A stretch of 64,000 nt of DNA from Kangsaoukella pontilimi. GTDB taxonomy: Bacteria; Pseudomonadota; Alphaproteobacteria; Rhodobacterales; Rhodobacteraceae. Location: NCBI RefSeq assembly GCF_009830125.1, contig NZ_WUPT01000001.1, positions 372,001-436,000 of the forward strand. Reading direction: 5' to 3'. A program made the position numbers and the translations under genes. Below, piece by piece: positions 1 through 7,939 of this stretch. The stretch's first letter is position 1. Each line of letters opens with the position of its first letter. The notes below the pieces were generated by a model. It was not told the DNA's origin. It worked only from the letters and a program-made list of their open reading frames with translations, and did not search any database.

Positions 1-868
1 GCTCGCCTTCCGCGCCGTCCTCAAAGGGCAGCGGCGCACCGGTTTCGGGGTCGATCAGTTCGACGTGAACGAAGCCCTCTCCAGAGAAATGCATTCCGTT
101 CTGCTCGTGGCATTCGCCCCAGAGCGAGACCGAGATGTCTCCGATCCCCATCGCTTCGGTCACCTTGGCGCCCCAGGCCTCTTCGATGCGCTTCCGCATC
201 TCTGGCTCGCCGCCGCCTGGTTCACCGGCGACGAGTATCTTGTTGACCGCTGAGGACGCAGTGTCGATGCCACGGTCGAGTGCCCATTCGGCGAGATGCA
301 GCGCATAGGACGGCGTGCACCCAAGGACCGTTGGTTTCAGAAGCTGTACGGCCGTCATCAGACGCTCGGTGTTCCCGGCGCCGACCGGAATATGGCAAAC
401 GCCGATCTCGGCGAACGCGTCGAGCGTCACTCCGGCCACGAAGGGACCTGCGTTGTAGGTGGTGACCATCCGTTCGCCGGATGTCAGCCCGCTTGCCCCG
501 TAGGAGCGGGTCGAGATCTCGATCCAGGCGCTCAGGTCGTCGGCGGTCAGCGGGATGTAGCTTGGGGTTCCCGTCGTTCCGCTGGTCGAATAGACGCGGA
601 CCACGTCCTCCATGGGCGCCGCGAGGTGCTTGCCGATGGGGTGCTGTTCGTCACGCGAGGCCCGCAACTCGTCCTTTTCAGTGAAGGGAAGTTCGTGGAT
701 ATCGGCGAGACCACCCGCGTCCTCTGCCGAGGCCACTCCTGCAGCCGCAAGTTTCTCTCTGTAGAAAAGAGAATTGCCGAGAAGATAGTCCAGCTGGGAC
801 CGGTAGGCGGGGTCCGCCGTCAACTGCCGTTCATGCCAAGGCAGGTCCTCTGCGGTCGCCGGGTTCAT
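1..868 (-). CDS. PaaK-like adenylate-forming acyl-CoA ligase, C-terminus cut by the window edge
   Basis: The minus-strand frame opens at 868 (MNPATAEDLPWHERQL) and stays open to base 1, so about 289 residues are visible and the C-terminal part is missing. It carries the adenylate-forming phosphate loop (YSTSGTTGTPSYIP, about residues 79-92). Further on it has a GVCHIPVGAGNTERL stretch and AMGIGD, the layout of phenylacetate-CoA ligase (PaaK) relatives. Family enzymes activate a carboxylic acid with ATP and CoA. The ATG overlaps the stop of the upstream citryl-CoA-lyase-like gene by 4 bp (ATGA), so the two are very likely cotranscribed and translationally coupled. The substrate is not evident; phenylacetate is unlikely because no other paa genes are visible. 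Ligase identity is fairly sure, specificity unknown. Confidence 0.82.
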   Translation of the reverse strand, partial: MNPATAEDLPWHERQLTADPAYRSQLDYLLGNSLFYREKLAAAGVASAEDAGGLADIHELPFTEKDELRASRDEQHPIGKHLAAPMEDVVRVYSTSGTTGTPSYIPLTADDLSAWIEISTRSYGASGLTSGERMVTTYNAGPFVAGVTLDAFAEIGVCHIPVGAGNTERLMTAVQLLKPTVLGCTPSYALHLAEWALDRGIDTASSAVNKILVAGEPGGGEPEMRKRIEEAWGAKVTEAMGIGDISVSLWGECHEQNGMHFSGEGFVHVELIDPETGAPLPFEDGAEGE

Positions 869-1647
869 TCGGTCGACGCCGTGGGGACAAACGTGATCCC
901 CATTTCCGCATGGTGTGCCAGCGCGAAGCCGATCGGCGTCTCGCTTTCTTCCGCCAGATGGGCCAGCAGGCTCGCGGTTCTGGCAAGGATCGGAATTGCC
1001 TTCAGAACGGCGACCGGAAAGTCGAGGTCCAAGAGCACGGCCGGAATTGCGAAGGACACATTCATGGGGATCGGCTTGGGCCAGATGCGCGCAACGGCAT
1101 CTTCGATGTCGCGGGCGAGCCTGGAATAGGGGCCCGCGACACCGCGTTCTTCTGCCAGTGCGAGAATACGCTGCGCCCGCGGATCAACCGGCTTGTGCAG
1201 CGGGTGTCCGAACCCGGGGATGCGCAGGTTCTCGTCCCGCATCCGGGCAATGATGTCGTCCACGGTCTCGCCATTCTGATCCATCCGGGTTTTCGTCTCC
1301 CGCAGAAACTGGCCGGCGATTTCCGTGGTTCCGAGAATGACCTTTCCGCACCCGAGGAGGCCGGCGGCGACAGCGCCTTGAAGGAAGTCCGGGTCGGCGG
1401 CGTATGTCATTCGCGCGGCCTGATTTGTCGGCACGAGGCCGTGCTCTGCAATCGACACAAGCAGCAGGTCCAGAAAGAATGTCTGCTCTTCGGTGGGCTT
1501 GCGGCCGGTCGTCAGCAGATAAAAATATTCCGTGAAGCTGAGGTGCCCCATCAGATCCGTGACCAAATCCTGGCCTCTCACCGTGATCGCGTCTGGCGTT
1601 GCGGTGGAAATCGACGTCGTGGCCTTGCCGGCTTTCCCAATTTGCAT
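865..1647 (-). CDS. citryl-CoA lyase-like protein (citrate synthase fold)
   Basis: 260 residues, the size of stand-alone citryl-CoA lyases rather than full citrate synthase (about 430). The family motif PGFGHPLHKPVDPRAQR (about residues 148-164) supplies the conserved His and the DPR arginine. The helix with LSFTEYFYLLTTGRKPTEE is also typical. Where citrate synthase, ACLY and citryl-CoA lyase have a catalytic Asp in an NVD motif, this protein reads PMNVSFAIPAVLLDL, that is Ser. Known family members cleave or form (citryl, malyl or related)-CoA. Here it precedes an acyl-CoA ligase with a 4-bp overlap and is divergent from an RpiR regulator and TRAP genes. I infer a role in cleaving a CoA-activated tricarboxylate-like compound, but the missing Asp makes the reaction uncertain. 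Confidence 0.75.
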   Translation of the reverse strand: MQIGKAGKATTSISTATPDAITVRGQDLVTDLMGHLSFTEYFYLLTTGRKPTEEQTFFLDLLLVSIAEHGLVPTNQAARMTYAADPDFLQGAVAAGLLGCGKVILGTTEIAGQFLRETKTRMDQNGETVDDIIARMRDENLRIPGFGHPLHKPVDPRAQRILALAEERGVAGPYSRLARDIEDAVARIWPKPIPMNVSFAIPAVLLDLDFPVAVLKAIPILARTASLLAHLAEESETPIGFALAHHAEMGITFVPTASTE

Positions 1648-1927
1648 GTCCGTCCTCCCGTGACGGCAACTGTAGCTCGAAACTCTCCGGGTTAAACAGC
1701 TTCGGGTGCGGCGATGCCATTAATGCCGAAGCACGGACCGCCGCTCACCTGAGAATATCCTCATGGAAGGCGCCGGTGGCACTAGGTGTGGCGGGATCAC
1801 CGAATCGCAGTCACGCTGGGGCTGCTACGGGCGGCCCGCTTCCTTGCATACGGGTCTGTGGCTCTGCTTGGAGAACTGTCACCGGCGCCCCTCGGCGGAC
1901 GTCACTAATCGGTTTACGCGGGAGGCG

Positions 1928-2794
1928 ATGGCACGCATCTTGTCGGCGATGAGTATTGATCAGACCAAACCTTTTCTGGCGCGCGTGACCGAAGCGCTTC
2001 CCGAGCTCAATCCGAGCGAGCGCAAGCTCGCGGACCTTGTGCTGGACTTTCCGGGAGAGATGGTCGGCTACACGGCGACGGAGATTGCCGAGCTGGCCAG
2101 CGTCTCGAATGCGACGGTGTCGCGTTTCGTTCGCCGGATCGGCTATGGGTCCTTTGACGAAGCGCGCCGTGCAGTCCGTGACGAGCAGCGGGCGGGAACC
2201 GCGCTCCTTCGGTTCTCCAACACCATGCCGACCGGCAACGGAGCCGTGGCACGGCATTTCGAAACCTCGCAGCAGAACCTTGAGGTGACCTACAGCGGTC
2301 TGGAGGATGAGCTGATCGACGGGCTCGCGCGGGCGATGCTGGCGGCGCCGCGGGTCTGGTTCATCGGCTTCAGGGCCGGCCAGTCCTTCGCGCAGTATCT
2401 GGGCTGGCAGACGTCTCAGGTGCTGCCGAATGTGACCGTGCTGCCGCGGGCAGGCGAGACGATGGCGGAAAGTCTCGCGTCGCTCAGGGCGGAGGACGTG
2501 GTGATGCTGATTGCGCTGCGGCGCAAGCCAAAGCTCGTTGGCGCGGTCGCGGACGCGGCGCGAAAGGCTGGGGCGGGGCTTGCCGTTCTTCAGGATCGGC
2601 CGAGCCCCGAGCTGGCGGAGGCGGATTGGTACCTGACCTGCGCGACCACGACCGCCGGGCCGCTGATGAACCATGTAGCAAGCATGGCGGTATGCAATCT
2701 GGTCGCTGCCCGGGTCATCGAACTCTCAGGCGCGGCGGGTCGGGGCCGGATGGCCGCGATCGAGGACGGACACAGGCGTTTCGACGAACTTTGA
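1928..2794 (+). CDS. MurR/RpiR family transcriptional regulator
   Basis: 288 residues from the ATG at 1928 (MARILSAMSIDQTK). A longer frame to 1763 is open but its extension looks non-coding, and ATG 1949 (MSIDQTK) is a reasonable alternative. The N-terminal helix-turn-helix reads YTATEIAELASVSNATVSRFVRRIGYGSF (shown here as two short pieces: YTATEIAELASVSN and ATVSRFVRRIGYGSF), the RpiR signature. The C-terminal SIS domain (about residues 120-260, e.g. WFIGFRAGQSFAQYL) usually binds a phosphosugar or metabolite. It sits between the divergent lyase/ligase pair and the TRAP operon, and paired GAAAATGATTTTC-like sites lie just downstream, before the TRAP genes. I infer that it regulates the adjacent transport and catabolic genes. 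Confidence 0.88.
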   Translation: MARILSAMSIDQTKPFLARVTEALPELNPSERKLADLVLDFPGEMVGYTATEIAELASVSNATVSRFVRRIGYGSFDEARRAVRDEQRAGTALLRFSNTMPTGNGAVARHFETSQQNLEVTYSGLEDELIDGLARAMLAAPRVWFIGFRAGQSFAQYLGWQTSQVLPNVTVLPRAGETMAESLASLRAEDVVMLIALRRKPKLVGAVADAARKAGAGLAVLQDRPSPELAEADWYLTCATTTAGPLMNHVASMAVCNLVAARVIELSGAAGRGRMAAIEDGHRRFDEL

Positions 2795-2915
2795 TCGCGC
2801 AGACTCGCGCGCCGCAATCCGCGCCGAGAATTCGCGCGGCGCACAAATCACCCGGATCTCACCCGCTTCTGCGCCGTTTTTTCGGGCAGTTCTTGTCTGG
2901 CGTTTGATTTTTTGA

Positions 2916-2961
2916 GAAAAATGATTTTCATGATTGCCGTATTGGGAAAATGATTTTTCAC
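2916..2961. promoter_or_regulatory. two near-identical AT-rich operator-like sites upstream of the TRAP operon
   Basis: GAAAAATGATTTTCA (2916-2930) and GGAAAATGATTTTTCA (2945-2960) repeat the core AAAATGATTTT, itself close to a palindrome (GAAAAT-GATTTTC). The TGA centres are 29 bp apart, nearly three helical turns, so both would face the same side of the DNA. They lie 53-98 bp before the SBP start, immediately after the RpiR gene. Binding by that regulator is inference. Confidence 0.5.
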
Positions 2962-3013
2962 AAGTGGAGGTCGAGTCGCCCCACTCTCAATCAATGACCG
3001 AAAGGACCATCAA

Positions 3014-3994
3014 ATGACGATCTCCCGCTTGAGTCTGATTGCCGCCACCAGCCTGTTCGCCCTGCCGATCGCGGCCTCTGCAGAAGCTGTCATGCAGATC
3101 AATTCGTCGCTGCCCGAGGGCTCCTTTGCCCACGTCTTCCTGCAGGAATACGAGAAACGGCTGGAAGCGGCCGCGCCCGGCGAGATCGACGTGCAGATCT
3201 TCATGTCGAACACGCTCGGGAAGGAAGAAGACGTCCTTCAGGGGCTCGGCTTCGGCACTCATCAGGCGTCCCTGTCCGCCTCCGCAGTCTCGCAGATCAA
3301 CACACGGACGTCGATTTTCGATCTGCCCTACCTGTTCGAGGACCGCGCCGCGGTTCAGACCTTCATCGACAGCCCGGCGGGCGAGATGCTGGCCGAAGGC
3401 TTTGAAGGCTCTGGTATGGTTCTGGCAGCGATGTGGGACAACGGGTTCCGTCAGATCACCAACAATGTGCGTCCGATCGTGACGCCGGCCGATCTGGATG
3501 GTCTCAAGATCCGCACTCCCACCAACCGGCAGCGCGTCGAGATGTTCAACACGCTTGGCGCCAACGCGACCCCTCTGTCCTTTGGCGAGGTCTATTCCGC
3601 GCTGGATCAGGGCACCATCGACGGACAGGAGAATCCGGCGAACGTTGTCGATACGGCGAAACTCTACGAGGTGCAGGGCTACATGTCCCTGTCGAACCAC
3701 GTTTACCTTCCGACCTTCCTCGTCATCGGTGAGCCCTTCCTCGCCTCGCTTGACGAGGACCTGCGCGACACCGTCATCTCGGTCGCCAAAGAGGTCGCGC
3801 CATGGTCCTTCGAATGGGGCGAGAACACCGACACCGAGACGATCGCGGCCCTTTCCGACAAGCTCGAGGTCAACGAGATCGACTTCGCGGCGTTCCAGTC
3901 GGCGGCGGCTCCGCTTTATGAAAGCCCGACATTCGTCGACGTCATCGGCGCCGACATGATCGCGGCGACCAAAGACGCGCTCGGAATCGAATAA
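3014..3994 (+). CDS. TRAP transporter substrate-binding protein (DctP family)
   Basis: 326 residues with a Sec signal peptide ending about ASAEA (residues 19-25). DctP hallmarks are visible: PEGSFAHVFLQEYEKRL, the DLPYLFEDRAA segment, DNGFRQITNNVRPI, DLDGLKIRTPTNR with the conserved carboxylate-binding Arg, and the GEVYSALDQGTIDGQENP motif. Periplasmic family members bind C4-dicarboxylates, keto acids, sugar acids or aromatics and deliver them to the membrane subunits. The start has a good ribosome site (AAAGGACC). It is the first gene of a run with the small and large permeases and a racemase-like protein. The ligand cannot be read from sequence, but the neighbouring lyase and ligase suggest an organic acid. 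Confidence 0.93.
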   Translation: MTISRLSLIAATSLFALPIAASAEAVMQINSSLPEGSFAHVFLQEYEKRLEAAAPGEIDVQIFMSNTLGKEEDVLQGLGFGTHQASLSASAVSQINTRTSIFDLPYLFEDRAAVQTFIDSPAGEMLAEGFEGSGMVLAAMWDNGFRQITNNVRPIVTPADLDGLKIRTPTNRQRVEMFNTLGANATPLSFGEVYSALDQGTIDGQENPANVVDTAKLYEVQGYMSLSNHVYLPTFLVIGEPFLASLDEDLRDTVISVAKEVAPWSFEWGENTDTETIAALSDKLEVNEIDFAAFQSAAAPLYESPTFVDVIGADMIAATKDALGIE

Positions 3995-4015
3995 TCCCGC
4001 AGACAGAGGCCCGAC

Positions 4016-4537
4016 ATGAACCTGCTCGAAGTGCTCATCCTGAAGACGGACCGTTGGCTCAGCGCCTTGTTGGATGCCATCGTGGTCGGACTTGCGGGCC
4101 TCTTGCTGATCCTGCTGAACTGGGCGGTCTTCGCCCGGTTCGTTCTCAACGACAGTGTGTCATGGGGCGAGGAACTCCCTGCCTATCTGCTGGCTACGCT
4201 GACTTTCGTCGGTGCCGCCTACCTGACCCGCACCAACGAACATCTGGGCTTCGACGCGGTCCTCAGGGTTATGCCACCGGCGATGCAGCGGATCGTCACC
4301 GCCTTGAACCTTGTCCTGATGGCGGGCTTCGGCGCGCTTCTGGCGTGGTACGGGGGGCTTGCCGCGGCCAGTTTCGTCGGACGTTCGCTCATCTCGATCG
4401 ACGCGCCGATGGCGCTGTTTCGGGCTGCCATGCCCTTCGGAGGCGCCCTGATCACCCTTGTCTGCATGGTGCGTCTGGTCGGCATTGCCACCGGTCGGAT
4501 CGACCCCATGGATCTCTTGCCGGAAAGCGACGCGTGA
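4016..4537 (+). CDS. TRAP transporter small permease (DctQ family)
   Basis: 173 residues with about four hydrophobic segments: roughly 20-42 (VVGLAGLLLILLNWAVF), 55-70, 95-115 and 135-155. The conserved FVLNDSVSWGEELPAYLL stretch and FVGAAYLTRTNEHLGFD match DctQ proteins, where the WxEE motif sits at the end of the first hairpin. It forms the inner-membrane complex with DctM. It starts 21 bp after the SBP gene and its stop overlaps the start of the large permease (TGATG), so the genes are translationally coupled. Confidence 0.92.
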   Translation: MNLLEVLILKTDRWLSALLDAIVVGLAGLLLILLNWAVFARFVLNDSVSWGEELPAYLLATLTFVGAAYLTRTNEHLGFDAVLRVMPPAMQRIVTALNLVLMAGFGALLAWYGGLAAASFVGRSLISIDAPMALFRAAMPFGGALITLVCMVRLVGIATGRIDPMDLLPESDA

Positions 4538-5823
4538 TGTTTCTGGAACCCGGATGGATCATTCTGATCCTGCTCGTCACCCTTCTGATCGCCGGTCTGC
4601 CGATCGCCTTCGTTCTGGGCGTCACGGCTGCGGTGATGATCCTGCTGGACCCCGGCGTCGTGCCCCAGATCATGGGGCTGATACCCTTCGGCGGGGCCAA
4701 CAACTATCTTCTGGTCGCGGCGCTTTTGTTCATGATCGCGGGCGAGATCATGAACCAGGGCAGGATCGCGGAGAAACTGATCGCCTTCGCTTCGTCGCTC
4801 GTGGGGCACATTCGCGGCGGTCTCGCGCATGTCAACATTCTGACTTCGCTGTTCTTCTCCGAAATCTCCGGGACCGCCACATCGGATGCCGCCGCGATCG
4901 GGTCGGTGATGATCCCGCAGATGCGGAAGAGGGGCTATCCCGCCGCCTTTGCAGCGGCGGTGACGTCGACCTCGGCCACGATGGCCATCATCGTCCCGCC
5001 CAGCCTGAACCTCATTCTCTACGCCTATGTCGCGAACACCTCGATCGCCGAGCTTTTTGCGGCGGGCATCCTGCCGGGCTTCCTGGTCTGCGGGCTGCTG
5101 ATGGGTACGGCATACATCATCTCGGTGAAACGGGGTTACCCGACAGAAGGCGCATTCTCGTTTGCCCGCGTCATCGAGACCGGAAAGGACGCAGCGATAC
5201 CCCTGACGCTGCCGATCCTCGTGCTGGCCGGTATCCTTGGCGGAATATTCACCGCGACCGAGGCGGGCGCCATCGCAGCCTTCTGGTCCATCGTGCTGGC
5301 GATGCTGGTCTACCGCACGGTGAAGCTCGGGACGCTGGTCGATACGCTTCGGATCGCGGGCAAGCGCTCGGCCATGCTGATGTTCATCGTGGCGACCTCG
5401 ACACTCCTCGGCTGGTATCTGACCAACCAGCGCATTCCGCAGGATATCGCGCAGGCAATTCTCGGCATTTCCGAGAATTACTGGGTCGTGCTCCTTGCGA
5501 TCAACGTCTTCTTCCTGCTGGCCGGCACGATCATCCACGGAACGCCCGCGATCCTGATGCTGGTCCCGATTTTCCTGCCACTGGCGGATCAGCTCGGCAT
5601 CGACAGGGTGCATTTCGGCCTGATCCTGACGATCAATCTCGGGATCGGGCAGCAGACGCCGCCGGTCGCCTCGGTGGTTCTGATCACCTGCGCCATTGCG
5701 AAGATTTCAATCGCCAAAATCGTGCCGTCCATGCTGATGTTCATCGCGGCGATGCTGGTTGCGCTTCTTCTGGTCAACCTGATCCCGGCGCTCTCGCTCT
5801 GGCTTCCGTCGGTCATTCTCTGA
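4537..5823 (+). CDS. TRAP transporter large permease (DctM family)
   Basis: 428 residues beginning MFLEPGWIILILLVTLL; a longer upstream frame is a shadow over the small permease. Many hydrophobic helices follow, with DctM landmarks: GLPIAFVLGVTAAV, LLFMIAGEIMNQGRIAEKL, SEISGTATSDAAAIGSVMIPQM, TSTSATMAIIVPPSLNLILYAYV, and NLGIGQQTPPVASVVL near the C-terminus. The protein is the ion-coupled translocation subunit. It overlaps the small permease upstream and the racemase-like gene downstream (TGATG at 5821), giving a tight four-gene transcription unit. Confidence 0.94.
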   Translation: MFLEPGWIILILLVTLLIAGLPIAFVLGVTAAVMILLDPGVVPQIMGLIPFGGANNYLLVAALLFMIAGEIMNQGRIAEKLIAFASSLVGHIRGGLAHVNILTSLFFSEISGTATSDAAAIGSVMIPQMRKRGYPAAFAAAVTSTSATMAIIVPPSLNLILYAYVANTSIAELFAAGILPGFLVCGLLMGTAYIISVKRGYPTEGAFSFARVIETGKDAAIPLTLPILVLAGILGGIFTATEAGAIAAFWSIVLAMLVYRTVKLGTLVDTLRIAGKRSAMLMFIVATSTLLGWYLTNQRIPQDIAQAILGISENYWVVLLAINVFFLLAGTIIHGTPAILMLVPIFLPLADQLGIDRVHFGLILTINLGIGQQTPPVASVVLITCAIAKISIAKIVPSMLMFIAAMLVALLLVNLIPALSLWLPSVIL

Positions 5824-6518
5824 TGCGGCTTCTGGTCATAAACCCGAACACGTCGCGTGGAGTCACAGACCGCATCCGGGTCGCTGCGAATGCCGCGGCA
5901 TTGCCGGGCGACCACTTTACTACGCTTTGCCCGAGCTGGGGGCCGGAGCTGATCGTCACCGATCATGATGCGGAGGAGGCCACCCGTGCCGTCGTCGAAA
6001 CGGTACACGCCTACGACGCGCCCTGCGACGGTATCGTTCTGGCGTCCTTCGGCAACACAGGCGCCGAGCAAGTCCGCGCGATCCGGCCCGATATCCCGGT
6101 CATCGGCATCGCCAGCGCGGCCTTCCTGACGGCGCAATCCATCGGTGGCCCCTTCGGGATCGTGACGTTCGGCCGTGGCCTCGTTCCCGGCCTTCGCGCG
6201 AAGGTCGAAGAGGCGGATCTGAGCGACTCTTTGCTGGACATCACTTTTGTCGAAGATGACGATTTCGGCGATCCGGGCACGGTCCAGACACGGTACGAGG
6301 GACAGCTGGCAGAGCTTTGTGCCCAGATGTCCCGTCGTGGAGCTGCCTGCATCGTCCTGGGCGGCGGACCGCTTGCAGGTCTTGCGCGCCGGTTGTCGAC
6401 CAACTGTCCCGTGCCGGTCATCGATGGAACCCAGGCGGCGGTCAATCTGATGCGAACGATCATCGTGCCCTCGGCACAAAGTGCCACGGTCGGTGGCCGG
6501 ATGTCGGCAAAGCCCTGA
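5823..6518 (+). CDS. Asp/Glu/hydantoin racemase-fold protein lacking both usual catalytic cysteines
   Basis: 231 residues starting MRLLVINPNTSRGVTDRI, the classic opening of hydantoin/Asp racemase family proteins. Two-cysteine racemases of this family carry Cys in an A-C-F-x-D-P-G motif and in an L-G-C-A-G-M motif. Here the corresponding segments read ASFGNTGAE (about residues 75-83) and VLGGGPLAGLA (about residues 178-188), so the positions are Ser and Gly. The remaining cysteines lie elsewhere. It is the last gene of the TRAP operon (1-bp overlap), so it probably acts on the transported compound or a product. The maleate-isomerase and arylmalonate-decarboxylase branches of the same fold use one Cys, but neither is retained. 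The chemistry is therefore open. Confidence 0.8.
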   Translation: MRLLVINPNTSRGVTDRIRVAANAAALPGDHFTTLCPSWGPELIVTDHDAEEATRAVVETVHAYDAPCDGIVLASFGNTGAEQVRAIRPDIPVIGIASAAFLTAQSIGGPFGIVTFGRGLVPGLRAKVEEADLSDSLLDITFVEDDDFGDPGTVQTRYEGQLAELCAQMSRRGAACIVLGGGPLAGLARRLSTNCPVPVIDGTQAAVNLMRTIIVPSAQSATVGGRMSAKP

Positions 6519-6913
6519 CACATCGTGACCGACGATCCGGAACGTTGAGCGCGGGCGCTGATGGTCGCAGTTCCTCGGCGATCCTCGAAGGTCGGCATCC
6601 GGTAGGGTTAAGCACGAAAAGACATCGGGAAATTTCCGTAATCCCGCTCGATCGGGATGCGCAACTGGCTAGCCTGATCTGATTGGTCCGATGTGTTTGC
6701 TAGTGCATGATCATTCATCCATCCTCGAAAAGCGCGGTTCTTGGATGCATGAGCGCCTCTAATTGTGGGACCATATCACCATACGGCAAAAGTGTCCGCA
6801 TCGGGCTTTCAGCGGACATCTGACGAGTTCAGCAGGCTCTCAGTAACTACAAACCGCTGAATGACCGCTCTGCGGACGAAACCGACATTCGGACCGGGCA
6901 GTGGCGTCGGGTT
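6519..6913. other. gene-free 395-bp region between convergent genes
   Basis: It lies between the end of the racemase-like gene (+) and the end of the methionine synthase gene (-). No frame has coding character. It is less GC-rich than its neighbours and contains loosely matching inverted GTCCGC/GCGGAC words (about 6794-6823), which may be a weak terminator structure. A conserved function is not evident. Confidence 0.5.
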
Positions 6914-7939
6914 CTAGCGTGCCGCCAGCTCTTTCCGTATGATTTCAGCCCCTCTTCCCAAAGCGTGTAATTTGCCTTCGGCAACACTTCGTGGCAACGG
7001 CGCCATACCGCAGTTGGTGCAGGCGATCAGCCGCTCGGGATCGACGAATTCCATCGCTGCTCGAAGGGTCGAAGCGACTTTCTCGGGTGTCTCGATTTCG
7101 TTCGTCGCGACGTTGATGGCGCCGACCAAAACTTCCTTTTCCTTCAACTCCGACATCACTGACAGGGGCACGTGCGAGTCCGCGCATTCCAGAGAAACCT
7201 GATCGATGCGGCTGGCATTCAGGGCGGGGAAGAATTCCTCATACTGCCGCCATTCATCGCCGAGCGTTTCCTTCCAGTCGATGTTCTGCTTGATGCCATA
7301 GCCGTAGCAGATGTGCACGGCGGTCTTGCACTTCAGGCCCTGAATGGCGCGGTGAAGACAGTCGACGCCCCATTCCGGAACGAGGTGCATGAAGGCATTG
7401 AAAGCAGGCTCGTCGAACTGGATTACGTCGACTCCAAGCGCTTCCAGTTCTAGGGCCTCTTCGTTCAGCAACTCGGCGAATGCCATCGCCATCTTCGACC
7501 GCTCGCCATAGTGATTGTCGGCAATCGTGTCACAGATCGTCATCGGCCCCGGCAGGGTGAACTTCAGCTGCTGCGTGGCATGTTTGCGGAGGAACTTCAC
7601 GCTGTCGCCATGCACGGATTTCTTCCGCCTGACCTCCGATGTGACTGTCGGCACCGAGGCGTCATACCGGTTGTCCCGGATGCCCATCGTGGTCATCAGG
7701 TTCCAGTCGATGCCGTCGACCTCTTCCAGGAAACCGTGGACAAAATGCTTCCGGAATTGCTCACCGTCGGACTGAATGTCGATACCGGCCTCGTCCTGGA
7801 TCTTGAGCCAGCAGAGTGCGGCATCCTGCTGCCCCTCGATCAGCTGATCACCTTCCAGCCGCCACCCAGCCCAAAGTTTTTCGGGCTCGGCAAGCCAGCT
7901 CGTCTTTGGCAGACTCCCCGCAATTGTTGTCTGAATCAT
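6914..7939 (-). CDS. core-type cobalamin-independent methionine synthase (MetE C-terminal-like)
   Basis: 341 residues from the ATG at 7939 (MIQTTIAGSLPKTSW; AGAGGTCAAGG just upstream). A longer frame to 8110 has no coding look. It corresponds only to the catalytic half of MetE (full MetE is about 750). The zinc ligands can be read: His and Cys in VHICYGYG, a Glu in SLECADSH, and Cys in CTNCGMAPL. IQFDEPAF matches the homocysteine-binding DEPA motif. Known short MetE-like 'core' enzymes methylate homocysteine but may use a methyl donor other than methyltetrahydrofolate. The gene stands alone; the donor is not known. Confidence 0.85.
   Translation of the reverse strand: MIQTTIAGSLPKTSWLAEPEKLWAGWRLEGDQLIEGQQDAALCWLKIQDEAGIDIQSDGEQFRKHFVHGFLEEVDGIDWNLMTTMGIRDNRYDASVPTVTSEVRRKKSVHGDSVKFLRKHATQQLKFTLPGPMTICDTIADNHYGERSKMAMAFAELLNEEALELEALGVDVIQFDEPAFNAFMHLVPEWGVDCLHRAIQGLKCKTAVHICYGYGIKQNIDWKETLGDEWRQYEEFFPALNASRIDQVSLECADSHVPLSVMSELKEKEVLVGAINVATNEIETPEKVASTLRAAMEFVDPERLIACTNCGMAPLPRSVAEGKLHALGRGAEIIRKELAAR

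Noticed and set aside
296-1129. 277-residue plus-strand open frame
   Set aside because: It is a shadow over the real minus-strand ligase and lyase genes; composition is Arg/Gly-rich and no domain is visible.
4219-5613. 464-residue minus-strand open frame over the TRAP permease genes
   Set aside because: It is antisense to DctQ/DctM and rich in Asp/His/Arg/Gln as expected for the reverse of hydrophobic codons.
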